Part shown: positions 8,008 through 16,468 of the stretch, one piece after another | Layout: every line of letters starts with the position of its first letter | Numbering within the stretch: position 1 is the first letter of the stretch | Assembly: GCF_006716865.1 (NCBI RefSeq) | Contig: NZ_VFPT01000001.1 | Location: 3,033,001-3,097,000 of the forward strand | DNA: 64,000 nucleotides | Direction: 5' to 3' | Origin: Roseinatronobacter monicus | Lineage (GTDB): Bacteria > Pseudomonadota > Alphaproteobacteria > Rhodobacterales > Rhodobacteraceae | Made by a program: the position numbers and the translations under genes | The notes under the pieces: model-generated | The model's database searches: none | The model's input: the letters and a program-made list of their open reading frames with translations, nothing else | Told to the model about the DNA's origin: nothing

Positions 8008-9403
8008 CTGCAAGCCCCGCATGCACAGCGGCCATGAACGCCTCGCCGCGCTTCTCGAAATCGGGGTATTGGTCGAAACTCGCTGCCGCAGGGGCCAGCA
8101 GTACCACATCACCCGGCTCTGCCTCGGCCATAGCGCGGGCGACGGCCTGTTCCATCGTTTCACAGATTTCATGCGCGGTGCTGCCAAGCTGCAAAGCAAA
8201 ATCCCGCGCGGAATAGCCGATCAGATAGGCCTTGCGCACGCGGTCCAGATGGGGGGCGAGGGCGGAAATCCCCCCCTCCTTGCCCAACCCGCCCGCGATC
8301 CAGCGGATCTTGTCAAAGGCTTGCAGGGCTTGCGCCGCGCTTTCGACATTGGTGGCCTTGGAATCATTGACAAAGCGCACCCCGCCCGCCTCGGCGATCA
8401 ACTGGCTGCGATGCGGCAGGCCCTTGAAGGTGGTGAACGCGTCTTCGATCATGCGCGGCGCAATGCCAAGGCTGCGCGCAACGGCATAAGCGGCGCAGGC
8501 ATTCTGGTGGTTATGCGCCCCCGGCAGGCCCGGAATAGACCGCAGATCAATAGAGGCCATTTGCTTGCCGCGCCGGTATTCCGACAAAAACCCCTTGCGC
8601 GCAAAGACATTCCAGCCCGGCCCGGCCAGCTTTTGCCCCGATGATATACGGATCACGCGCGCATCTTCGGGGGCCAGTGCCAGTTGTCCGGCCAGATACT
8701 GCCCCTCGACTTCATCCACCCCGATCACAGCGCGGTCCGGCCCCCCTTCGGCAAAGAGGCGGCGTTTGGCGGCGAAGTAGCCGCCCATGCCATTGTGACG
8801 GTCCAGATGATCGGGCGACAGGTTGGTGAACACCGCGATATCGGGCGTCAGGGCGCGAGCAAGCTCCAACTGGTAGCTCGACAACTCCAACACCACGACT
8901 TCGCCATTCTCCGGCGGGTCAATGGACAAGACCCCCGTGCCGATATTGCCCGCCATCTGCGCAGGCCGTCCGCATTCGGTCAGGATATGATGGATAAGCG
9001 CTGTCGTCGTCGATTTCCCGTTCGATCCGGTGACTGCGACGACCTTTGGCGGCTGCTCGAATTCTATCGACTCGAGTGTGGCGAAGCTGCGGAAAAACAA
9101 ACCGATGTCATTGTCGACCGGCACGCCTGCGGCATAGGCGGCTGCGATGATGCGGTTGGGCACCGGGTAGAGATGTGGAATGCCGGGGCTGGTAATCAGT
9201 ACCGCCACACTTGACCAGTCCACGCGCCCCAGATCATGCAGCGCAATACCAGCGGCTTCGGCCTTGCTGCGCGCCTCGGGGCTTTCGTCCCATGCCAGTG
9301 GTATGGCCCCGCCGGCACGCAGGGCAGCGCATGTCGCAAGCCCCGAACGGCCCAGACCCAGAACAGCGACATTCTGCCCCTCATAGCCCTGCACAGCGAT
9401 CAT
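8000..9403 (-). CDS. murD: UDP-N-acetylmuramoyl-L-alanine--D-glutamate ligase
   Basis: MurD adds D-glutamate to UDP-MurNAc-L-Ala in the cytosol during peptidoglycan synthesis. The 467-residue protein shows the order expected: an N-terminal Rossmann-like UDP-binding domain with [12 protein letters not shown] (residues about 11-22), the ATP-binding loop [11 protein letters not shown], the central [10 protein letters not shown] motif and the C-terminal domain with FVNDSKATN. Start at 9403 follows AAAAAAAGGG, a good ribosome-binding site; the longer frame upstream is not conserved. Unusually, no other mur or fts genes are adjacent: it is followed only by rarD, so this copy lies outside the usual dcw cluster in this window. 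Confidence 0.95.
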   Translation of the reverse strand: MIAVQGYEGQNVAVLGLGRSGLATCAALRAGGAIPLAWDESPEARSKAEAAGIALHDLGRVDWSSVAVLITSPGIPHLYPVPNRIIAAAYAAGVPVDNDIGLFFRSFATLESIEFEQPPKVVAVTGSNGKSTTTALIHHILTECGRPAQMAGNIGTGVLSIDPPENGEVVVLELSSYQLELARALTPDIAVFTNLSPDHLDRHNGMGGYFAAKRRLFAEGGPDRAVIGVDEVEGQYLAGQLALAPEDARVIRISSGQKLAGPGWNVFARKGFLSEYRRGKQMASIDLRSIPGLPGAHNHQNACAAYAVARSLGIAPRMIEDAFTTFKGLPHRSQLIAEAGGVRFVNDSKATNVESAAQALQAFDKIRWIAGGLGKEGGISALAPHLDRVRKAYLIGYSARDFALQLGSTAHEICETMEQAVARAMAEAEPGDVVLLAPAAASFDQYPDFEKRGEAFMAAVHAGLADE

Positions 9404-9562
9404 AATGCACCCTTTTTTTCTGCCCGGCCCAAGCGACCTGTTCGCTGGCCCTGTCTGAGCCAAGTTGACACGACGCGCAAGGCCCGCCCCTCGTGATGTT
9501 GTTTCGATTGAGGGGCGCATCAAACTACGATACCATTGCTGCAACGCAGCATGAGGGGCGCC

Positions 9563-10942
9563 ATGTCGGGAATATTTGTTATCATAGCGGCCCTTGGCGC
9601 GCTGATCTATCTGGCTTACCGGGGCGTGAGTTTGCTGTTGCTGACGCCTGCGCTGGCGGTTCTCGCTGTGCTGGCAAGCGAAGGCGGCCCACTTCTGGCC
9701 AGTTACACACAGATTTTCATGGAGGCGACGGGCGGATTCATCATCCAGTATTTCCCGCTCTTCCTGCTGGGCGCTGTCTTTGGCAAACTGATGGAGGTGT
9801 CAGGCTCTGCCCGCGTGCTGGCGGATGGCATTATCCGCCGCTTGGGACCATCGCGCGCCATTCTGGCGGTGATCCTGTCTTGCGCGGTCATGACCTATGG
9901 CGGCGTGTCGCTGTTTGTGGTGGCCTTTGCAGTCTGGCCTATCGCCTCGGCCCTGTTCCGAGAGGCGGAACTTCCCAAGGTGCTAATTCCCGCCACGATT
10001 GCGCTGGGGGCCTTTACCTTTACCATGACCGCCCTGCCCGGCACGCCCGCAATCCAGAACGCGATACCCATGCCTTATTTCGGCACCACACCTTTTGCCG
10101 CACCGGGGCTTGGGTTGATCACAGGCGCATTGATGCTGGGCCTTGGCTGGGGGTGGCTAGAATACCGCGCGCGTGCGCTTGGGCCGAGGTATGGCGACGA
10201 TGACACCCCCGCGCAGGCCCGCGACACCGGCAGCGCGCCGACACTGATGATCGCAGGCGCGCCACTGGTGCTGGTGCTGGTGCTTAATCTGGCCTTCACC
10301 TTTGTGCTGATCCCATCGATGGACACAAGCTATCTGGCGCAGCCCGAATTCGGCGAAACCGATGTCGGCGCGCTGCGGGGGGTGTGGTCGATCATTGCCG
10401 CGCTCACACTCTCGTCGCTGGTGCTGGTGGCGCTGAACTGGGCACGGCTGGCCAAAGGCCTGTCAGAGACGCTGGATGCAGGCGCAAAGGACGCGCTCAA
10501 GCCGATTTTCAACACGGCCTCCTTGGTAGGGTTCGGGGCAGTGATTGCCTCGCTCTCGGCCTTTGCGCTGATCCGTGACTGGGTGGTGACAGTTGGGGGC
10601 GACAACCCCCTGATCTCGCTCGCCATTGGCACCACGCTGCTGGCGGGGATGACCGGTTCTGCATCGGGGGGCATGTCGATTGCGCTGTCGACCTTGGGCG
10701 AAACCTATCTGGAAATGGGGCAGGCAGCAGGGATCGCGCCCGAATTGCTGCACCGTGTGACCGCCGTGGCCACAGGTGGGCTGGACGCGCTGCCGCATAA
10801 TGGCGCGGTCATCACGCTGCTAACGATTTGCGGGTTGACCCATCAACAAGCCTATAAAGATATTGCCGTGGTCGCGGTCATCATCCCGCTTGCAGCACTG
10901 GTGGTGCTGATCGTGTTGGGAACGGTTTTGGGCAGTTTTTGA
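9563..10942 (+). CDS. GntP-type carboxylate/gluconate permease
   Basis: The 459-residue protein is hydrophobic throughout, with about 12 helices. Features of the GntP branch of the ion transporter superfamily include [20 protein letters not shown] near residue 60, the [11 protein letters not shown] re-entrant segment and the [15 protein letters not shown] segment in the second half. Such carriers move gluconate, other sugar acids or citrate-like anions with protons. The start at 9563 is preceded by GAGGGGCG; an in-frame ATG at 9536 has no such site. It is divergent from murD and stands alone, with a dispersed repeat copy downstream. The substrate is not determined by context. Confidence 0.8.
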   Translation: MSGIFVIIAALGALIYLAYRGVSLLLLTPALAVLAVLASEGGPLLASYTQIFMEATGGFIIQYFPLFLLGAVFGKLMEVSGSARVLADGIIRRLGPSRAILAVILSCAVMTYGGVSLFVVAFAVWPIASALFREAELPKVLIPATIALGAFTFTMTALPGTPAIQNAIPMPYFGTTPFAAPGLGLITGALMLGLGWGWLEYRARALGPRYGDDDTPAQARDTGSAPTLMIAGAPLVLVLVLNLAFTFVLIPSMDTSYLAQPEFGETDVGALRGVWSIIAALTLSSLVLVALNWARLAKGLSETLDAGAKDALKPIFNTASLVGFGAVIASLSAFALIRDWVVTVGGDNPLISLAIGTTLLAGMTGSASGGMSIALSTLGETYLEMGQAAGIAPELLHRVTAVATGGLDALPHNGAVITLLTICGLTHQQAYKDIAVVAVIIPLAALVVLIVLGTVLGSF

Positions 10943-10970
10943 CCAATGTGACCGATTGGGCGATGAACAA

Positions 10971-11110
10971 GCTGCGCAGCGTCGGGCCGTGGTGCGGCGA
11001 TCCCCGATTGGAGTATCGCGCTTTATGCTTGCCACATCCGCGCGAAATCAGAGCTTTGCGCTTGGGGCAGCCAAATCGCCGTGCCGGGGGACGGCCCGGC
11101 GATGCGCGGC
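10971..11110. repeat. Dispersed ~140-bp palindromic repeat, copy B
   Basis: Second copy of the element at 6863-7003, in the same orientation. The ends GCTGCGCAGCGTCGGGCCG and GGCCCGGCGATGCGCGGC are roughly inverted relative to each other, giving a potential long hairpin. It sits in the 206-bp gap between the converging GntP-type and cyclodeaminase-like genes. Confidence 0.75.
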
Positions 11111-11148
11111 GGGCTGACGCCCTTGGCTCCGCGCAAAACTGCGGCGGC

Positions 11149-12072
11149 CTAACCCTGCACCCCCTGCCACACCCCGAAAATATACCGCGCGGTCATCAGG
11201 TCCAAATGCGCGCCGCCGCCATTCTTGCAGACCGTGATCGCGCCTGCGTCGGGGCGGGTAAAGCCACCTGCGGCGATGTCATAGAAATCCGCGCGGATGT
11301 CTTCGCGGGTGATGATGCCGCGCGCAAGCGGGTCTTTCATCTCGCCGATATGGTCCAGCACGGTTCTGCGGTTGTCCACAAACAGCGCGGCACGTTGCAA
11401 AGCCACATCATCCACCTCGCGCATGTCGGGGCGGAATGCGCCGATCAGGTCCAGATGCTGGCCCGGTTGCAGCCAGTCGCCCTGAATTAACGGCTCCCGG
11501 CTCATGGTGGCAGTGCAAATGATATCCGCGCCTTCGACCGCGCGCTGCAAGTCGCCCTCGGGCTGCACGCCGTGCAGATCGCGGGCGAACTGCGCGGCAC
11601 TTTCAAACCGGCGGCTCCAGACAGTGAATTGCGCGTCAGGAAATAGGGCGCGGTAGGCATCCACCATGTTGCGGGCCACGGTACCAGACCCCACCAGCGT
11701 GATCTTGCGGCTGTCAGGGCGCGCCAGCAGACTGGCGGCAAACAAGCTGTCGCCTGCGGTTTTCCATTTCGTGACAAGGTGGAAATCCAGCAAAGCCTCC
11801 AGCGTGCCGTCAGTATCGGAATAGAGCGACACACCGCCATTCACCGCCGCCAACCCCTTGTCGGCATTACCCGGAAAGATGGTTGCGGTCTTGACCAGCG
11901 CGCCCATGCCATCAATCCATGCCGCGCGTGACAGTAACGTGTCATCGCCGCGATAAAGAAACGTGTCATCCAGTTCCGCAAGGGGGCGGGTATGCCCCTC
12001 TTGAAAGGCGGCCAGCAAGTCGCGCCAGTCCAGATGCGCGTCAATATCGCCAGTGATGATGGGCAAGCTCAT
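11149..12072 (-). CDS. Ornithine cyclodeaminase / mu-crystallin family protein
   Basis: The 307-residue protein matches the OCD/mu-crystallin family: the substrate-binding KTATIFPGN region (around residue 61), the VNGGVSLYSDTDGTLEALLD segment, the NAD(P)-binding glycine motif VGSGTVARNM near residue 126, and DLIGAFRPDMREVDD. Family members include ornithine cyclodeaminase, alanine dehydrogenase and delta1-pyrroline/piperideine carboxylate reductases, so the exact reaction is open. Its start overlaps the stop of the S-formylglutathione hydrolase gene by ATGA, marking it as the third gene of an operon beginning at 13860. Confidence 0.88.
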   Translation of the reverse strand: MSLPIITGDIDAHLDWRDLLAAFQEGHTRPLAELDDTFLYRGDDTLLSRAAWIDGMGALVKTATIFPGNADKGLAAVNGGVSLYSDTDGTLEALLDFHLVTKWKTAGDSLFAASLLARPDSRKITLVGSGTVARNMVDAYRALFPDAQFTVWSRRFESAAQFARDLHGVQPEGDLQRAVEGADIICTATMSREPLIQGDWLQPGQHLDLIGAFRPDMREVDDVALQRAALFVDNRRTVLDHIGEMKDPLARGIITREDIRADFYDIAAGGFTRPDAGAITVCKNGGGAHLDLMTARYIFGVWQGVQG

Positions 12073-12899
12073 TGCGACAGGGCCTTTGCGTGAAAGGCGA
12101 CATGATCGGCCATGAAGCTGGCGATAAAGAAATAGCTGTGATCATAGCCCGCCTGCATCCGGAACACGCCCGGCTGGCGGCGCGCGGCCATCGCTTCGGC
12201 CAGTGCTTCGGGGCGCAGCAGGTCCAGAAACTGGTCCTTGCTGCCCTGATCTATCAGCAACTCACTGCGCAAGCCCGCCTCGCGCATCAAAAGCGTGGCA
12301 TCATGCGCGGCCCAGAGGCTTTCATCCGTACCCAGATAGGCGCTGAACTGCTTGCGGCCCCAATCGCTGGCAGTGGGGTTGGCGATGGGGGAAAAGGCCG
12401 AGACAGAGGCAAAGCGCTCTGGCAGGCGCATCGCCAATGTCAGCGCGCCATGTCCACCCATTGAGTGGCCGGTAATGGCCTGACGGTCCTCTTCCAGTGC
12501 GAAATTGGCCATCAGCAGGCGGGGCAATTCCTCGGAAATATAGTCCCACATCTGGAAATGCTCGGCCCAAGGCTCTTGCGTGGCATTGACATAAAAGCCC
12601 GCACCCTGCCCCAGATCGAAGGCGGCATCATCCGCCACCCCTTCGCCGCGCGGCGAGGTGTCGGGGAACACCACAGCCAGCCCGTGCTTGGCCGCATGTT
12701 CCTGCATATGCGCCTTGGTCATGGCGTTTTCATGCGTGCAGGTCAGACCAGAGAGATACCACAGCAGCGGCACAGGATGCAGCCGCGCTTCGGCGGGCAG
12801 GAACAGCCCGAAGGTCATGTCACAGCCTGTCGTGATTGCAGCATGGCGATACACGCCCTGAACACCGCCGAAACAGGCATTTTCCGAAAGAGTTTCCAT
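12069..12899 (-). CDS. fghA: S-formylglutathione hydrolase
   Basis: The enzyme hydrolyses S-formylglutathione to formate and glutathione, the last step of glutathione-dependent formaldehyde detoxification. The esterase D family fold is visible: LLWYLSGLTCTHEN near the oxyanion region, the nucleophile elbow GHSMGGHGAL (Ser near residue 147), an acidic segment DQGSKDQFL, and the catalytic His in GYDHSYFF. Of three consecutive ATGs the third (12899, METLSENACFGG) gives a sensible distance from AAGGGGA and the usual family length (276 aa). No formaldehyde dehydrogenase gene is beside it; instead it is cotranscribed with an AEC transporter and an OCD-like enzyme. Confidence 0.93.
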   Translation of the reverse strand: METLSENACFGGVQGVYRHAAITTGCDMTFGLFLPAEARLHPVPLLWYLSGLTCTHENAMTKAHMQEHAAKHGLAVVFPDTSPRGEGVADDAAFDLGQGAGFYVNATQEPWAEHFQMWDYISEELPRLLMANFALEEDRQAITGHSMGGHGALTLAMRLPERFASVSAFSPIANPTASDWGRKQFSAYLGTDESLWAAHDATLLMREAGLRSELLIDQGSKDQFLDLLRPEALAEAMAARRQPGVFRMQAGYDHSYFFIASFMADHVAFHAKALSQ

Positions 12900-12930
12900 C
12901 ATCATTCCCCTTGGATTTTGTGCAAACCTG

Positions 12931-13860
12931 TCAGAAGCTGGTGACCCATGCAATCACAACCGGCACAGTTGCAATGCTGACCAGCGTCGAGACAAGGATA
13001 GTGGCCGAGACCCGCGCAGGCCCGGCATTGTAATGCTGCGCCAGAATAAAGACGTTGCCCGCGACAGGCAGGGCAGCGGCGGCGATCAGCACGCCCGCCG
13101 ATTGCGGATCAACCCCGAACAGCACAAGGGCCGCAAAGGCGGTCAGCGCGGGGTGCAGCACCAGCTTGCCAAAGGACAGCCAACTGACGACAGCCAGCCG
13201 CTCGACCTTTTTATCGGCGAGTGAGGCACCGATGGCAAACAGCGCGCAAGGCGTGGCCGCAGCGCCCAGCAGGGTCAGAAAATCATTGGCGATGCCGGGC
13301 ATGGCAAAGCCTGTTGCCGCCCATGCCAGCCCCAACACCATTGCCATCACCATCGGGTTTTTCGCCACCGCGACCAGCAATTTGCGCGGCAAGGCGCTAT
13401 CCACCCGCCCGTCGCGCGACAGCGTTATGATGATGGTAAACAGCGAGGAGAACACGATCAGATCAATGGTAAGGATCAGGAGAACCATCGGCACCGAGTC
13501 CGGCCCCAGCAGCACCACCAGCAGCGGCACGCCCAGAAATCCGGTATTGCCGATGACCGAGCAATGCGCCTCGATCAGGGCTTCTTCCAGCCGCGCACGT
13601 CGCAAAAAGGCAATCGCCATGACCAGCACATACAGTGCAGCGCAGGCCCACAGATAGGCCGCCGCCGCGCGCGGGTTCAGCAGATCGGCCATGCTCAGAT
13701 TGGCGGCAAAGCCGAACAACATCGCGGACAGGGCGAAATAGAACACGAATTTGGTCAGATAGGCCGTTGCCTCGGGCGGGAAAAATCCCGTTCGGCCTGC
13801 GCCGAAGCCCAGACCAATCAACCCGAAGAAAGGAAGCGTTTTAAGGAATATCTCGATCAT
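12931..13860 (-). CDS. AEC-family transporter (auxin efflux carrier type)
   Basis: The 309-residue membrane protein has about ten helices with the AEC family layout: an N-terminal five-helix half containing GFGAGRTGFFPPEATAYL and a GNTGFLGVPLL segment typical of the crossed helix, then a charged linker (LSRDGRVDSALPRKL), and a second half with AATPCALFAIGASL and AALPVAGNVFILAQ. Members export or import malonate, auxin-like acids and other carboxylates. It heads the operon with fghA 31 bp downstream and the OCD-like gene last. It is divergent from a TetR gene 97 bp away, which may control it. Confidence 0.85.
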   Translation of the reverse strand: MIEIFLKTLPFFGLIGLGFGAGRTGFFPPEATAYLTKFVFYFALSAMLFGFAANLSMADLLNPRAAAAYLWACAALYVLVMAIAFLRRARLEEALIEAHCSVIGNTGFLGVPLLVVLLGPDSVPMVLLILTIDLIVFSSLFTIIITLSRDGRVDSALPRKLLVAVAKNPMVMAMVLGLAWAATGFAMPGIANDFLTLLGAAATPCALFAIGASLADKKVERLAVVSWLSFGKLVLHPALTAFAALVLFGVDPQSAGVLIAAAALPVAGNVFILAQHYNAGPARVSATILVSTLVSIATVPVVIAWVTSF

Positions 13861-13957
13861 GTTCTGAACGTGTTAACATGCGATTCTGCGCCGCACCATA
13901 GAGGGCGGCTTTTCCTTCGCTGCGCAAGGCTATATCGTGAATTGAAAAGGGGGAGCC

Positions 13958-14572
13958 ATGAACGCACCAGCCACCGCCATCCGACAAGGCCGCAAATACG
14001 AGCAGGTTCTCGAAGGTGCGCGGACAGTCTTTGTGGCGATGGGCTATGAACGTGCCAGTGTGGATGAAATCGCACGCGTGGCCGCTGTATCAAAAGCCAC
14101 GCTTTACGCCTATTTCCCCGAAAAACGCCTGCTTTTCACCGAAGTTTACCGCACAGAAATTCTGCGCCTTGCGGATTCGGCGATTGAATTATCCGGCACG
14201 AAACCACCCGAAATCGCGCTGCGCGAAGCTGCGCGCAGGTTTCTGGCCTATCTGACATCCGATTTTGCGATTGCGATGTATCGCATTTGTGTGGCCGAAA
14301 CGCCCCGTTTTCCTGAAATCGGGCAGGCCTTTTATGAAAGCGGGCCGGAACTGGGGCGCGCGCGGCTTGGGGATTATCTGCGTTGCGCTCAGGCGCGCGG
14401 ACAGTTGCAGATTGACGATATCGACCTGGCGGCAGATCAGTTTTTTCAGCTTTGTCAAAGCACCGTATGCGACCGGATTCTGTGCGGGGTGCAAACCCAA
14501 TTCTCAGAAGATGAGATGATGCGCATTGTAAACGGCGCGGTTGAAACCTTTCTGGCGCGCTACGGCACCTGA
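13958..14572 (+). CDS. TetR/AcrR-family transcriptional regulator
   Basis: The 204-residue protein has a standard TetR N-terminal helix-turn-helix (ASVDEIARVAAVSKATLYAYF, residues about 33-53) and a C-terminal ligand-binding domain of the TetR_C type with the segment RFLAYLTSDFAIAMYRICVAE. It lies divergently from the AEC transporter operon, with only 97 bp between starts, so that operon is a natural target. The start ATG follows AAAGGGGGAGCC. The ligand is unknown. It converges with the RidA gene. Confidence 0.9.
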   Translation: MNAPATAIRQGRKYEQVLEGARTVFVAMGYERASVDEIARVAAVSKATLYAYFPEKRLLFTEVYRTEILRLADSAIELSGTKPPEIALREAARRFLAYLTSDFAIAMYRICVAETPRFPEIGQAFYESGPELGRARLGDYLRCAQARGQLQIDDIDLAADQFFQLCQSTVCDRILCGVQTQFSEDEMMRIVNGAVETFLARYGT

Positions 14573-14609
14573 CCCAAATCCGGGGTCCGGTGCCGCAGCA
14601 CATGCCCGA

Positions 14610-15074
14610 TCAGGCAATCTCGAAGATGCCCTCAATCTCGACCGCGACGCCCAAGGGCAAGGACGGTGCACCAACCGCAGCGCGGGCATGGCGGCCTGCT
14701 TCGCCGAATACCGCGACCATCAGATCAGACGCGCCATTGACCACCTTGGGCTGATCCGTGAAATCGGGTGCGCAATTCACAAACCCTGTCAGCTTCACAA
14801 CACGGCGCAACCGCGTCAGATCGCCGCCGCAAGCCGTGCGCAACTGTGCAATCAGCGCCAATCCGCAGGCCCGCGCCGCGCCAACGCCCTCATCGACGCC
14901 CAGATCTGCGCCCAGCTTGCCGCAGATCAACCCGTCCGGCCCGGAACTGATCTGGCCCGAGATAAAGACCAGTGACCCGCTCTGGACGAAGGGCACGTAA
15001 TTGGCCGCCGGGGCCGGGGCATCTGGCAGGCTGAGGCCAAGCTCTGCAAGCCGCTGTTCAATCGCATTACTCAT
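14610..15074 (-). CDS. RidA family protein (YjgF/YER057c/UK114)
   Basis: A 154-residue protein of the Rid family, with FVQSGSLVFISGQISSGPDG near the N-terminus and the terminal HARAAVGAPSLPLGVAVEIE segment, whose Arg aligns with the catalytic Arg of RidA enamine/imine deaminases. These enzymes clear reactive 2-aminoacrylate-type intermediates. The start at 15074 (MSNAIEQRL) has the family length; the longer frame from 15116 adds unconserved residues. It is monocistronic between a converging TetR gene and the end of the type I secretion operon. Confidence 0.88.
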   Translation of the reverse strand: MSNAIEQRLAELGLSLPDAPAPAANYVPFVQSGSLVFISGQISSGPDGLICGKLGADLGVDEGVGAARACGLALIAQLRTACGGDLTRLRRVVKLTGFVNCAPDFTDQPKVVNGASDLMVAVFGEAGRHARAAVGAPSLPLGVAVEIEGIFEIA

Positions 15075-15157
15075 GGGTTTTGTCCTGTCTGGTGTCAATT
15101 CCGCCCCAATATGCACAACATCACAGGCAAAAGGCCAGCCCCCCGGTTTTCATTAGG

Positions 15158-16468
15158 TCATTCCCGAAACGCACGATCGCGCACGCGCACCACTGGTGTG
15201 GTCAGGTATTCCAGCACCGATTTGCGGCCCGACAGCATGTCGATTTCTGTGACCATACCCGGCATCACCTCAACCACCACGCCATCACGATCAAGAAAAC
15301 TGTCTTCTGTGCGGACATGGACGACGAAAAACTCCTCCGGGTCGCGCTCGGACCTCGTGACGGCATCGGCCCCGATGCGGGTAATTTCGCCATTCAGACT
15401 GCCATAGCGCGAGAAGTCATAGGCCGTGACCTTCACCTTGACCGGCTGGCCGGGATAGACAAAGGCAATATCGGCAGGCCGCACATAGGCTTCGACCAGC
15501 AGCGTGTCGTCTAGCGGGACAATCTCGATCAGATCTTCGCCGGGGCGCGCAAGGCTACCAAGGGTCGAGCGGTGAATACGGTTGACCACGCCGCGCATGG
15601 GCGCACGGATGGCGGCACGGTCGGCACGGTCGCGCAAGGCAGGCAGGCTGGGTTCCAGCGCGGCCAGTTCCGCCGTGGCCAGCGCAAGATCAGACAGCGC
15701 CGCAGCACGACCGCGCGCGCGCAACGCGCTGATCTGGTCATCTATTTCATCCAAGCCCCCTTGCAGCCGCGCGATACTGGCGCGCGCGCGGGTTTCGCGC
15801 CCGCGCCACTCGGATTCGCGGCGGCGCATTTCCAGCAAGGTGGTTTCCGGTTCCACCCGACGCCGGACAAGCGGTTCCATCATGGCGCGCTCTTCGGACA
15901 GGATGACCAGCGTTTCGCGTGCGGTTTCCAGATCGACCTGCCCTTCGGCAAATTGTTCCTGCCGCTGGCCGCGCTGGCGTTCCATGATCGTGATCTCGGA
16001 CGCCAATTCTTCGCGCCGCGCATGATACAGCGCGGTTTCAGACCGCACGACCGCAGGCGCCTGCGCGATCAGCACATCCGCGAAGGCCAGATCAACGCGG
16101 TCAATCTCGGCCTGCAACCGTTCAATTCGGGACATCAGGCCGTAAGCGCGCTGTTGTTCCTGATCCAATTGGCTGGAGAGTTGCGTGCCATCCAGCTCCA
16201 TCAATATCTGGCCTTCTTCGACAATGTCCCCCTCCACCACATGCAAGGCCTGCAAGACACCCGGTTCTGTCGCCTGAATAAGCTGCAAATCGCGTGAGGG
16301 CACGATGCGCCCTTCGGCGCGGGTGACATCGTCAATTTCCGTGCGTGCGGCCCAGACCCCGGCGGACAGAAAGAACAACAGGATCACCGCCAGCAGCAGG
16401 CTGCCGCGCCAGCTTTGGCGGCCCTGCATTTCGCGCGCCAGACTGTCCAGATCATGCCTGCGTGCCAT
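15158..16468 (-). CDS. HlyD-family type I secretion membrane-fusion protein
   Basis: The 436-residue protein has a short cytosolic N-terminus, one membrane helix (residues about 20-42, SLLLAVILLFFLSAGVW), then a lipoyl/barrel segment (EGRIVPSRDLQLIQATEPG), a long alpha-helical hairpin rich in Arg, Glu and Gln (about 95-265), and the C-terminal HlyD_3-type barrel (GVVNRIHRSTLG...). It bridges the ABC exporter and the outer membrane channel. The ATG at 16468 after AAAGGGGGGAG is preferred to the GTG just before it; it overlaps the ABC gene by 17 bases. It is last in a three-gene operon with TolC and ABC components. Confidence 0.92.
   Translation of the reverse strand: MARRHDLDSLAREMQGRQSWRGSLLLAVILLFFLSAGVWAARTEIDDVTRAEGRIVPSRDLQLIQATEPGVLQALHVVEGDIVEEGQILMELDGTQLSSQLDQEQQRAYGLMSRIERLQAEIDRVDLAFADVLIAQAPAVVRSETALYHARREELASEITIMERQRGQRQEQFAEGQVDLETARETLVILSEERAMMEPLVRRRVEPETTLLEMRRRESEWRGRETRARASIARLQGGLDEIDDQISALRARGRAAALSDLALATAELAALEPSLPALRDRADRAAIRAPMRGVVNRIHRSTLGSLARPGEDLIEIVPLDDTLLVEAYVRPADIAFVYPGQPVKVKVTAYDFSRYGSLNGEITRIGADAVTRSERDPEEFFVVHVRTEDSFLDRDGVVVEVMPGMVTEIDMLSGRKSVLEYLTTPVVRVRDRAFRE

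Noticed and set aside
12837..12953. Longer N-terminus for S-formylglutathione hydrolase from 12953
   Set aside because: The extra residues are not conserved and lie before a strong ribosome-binding site (AAGGGGA) next to the ATG triplet.
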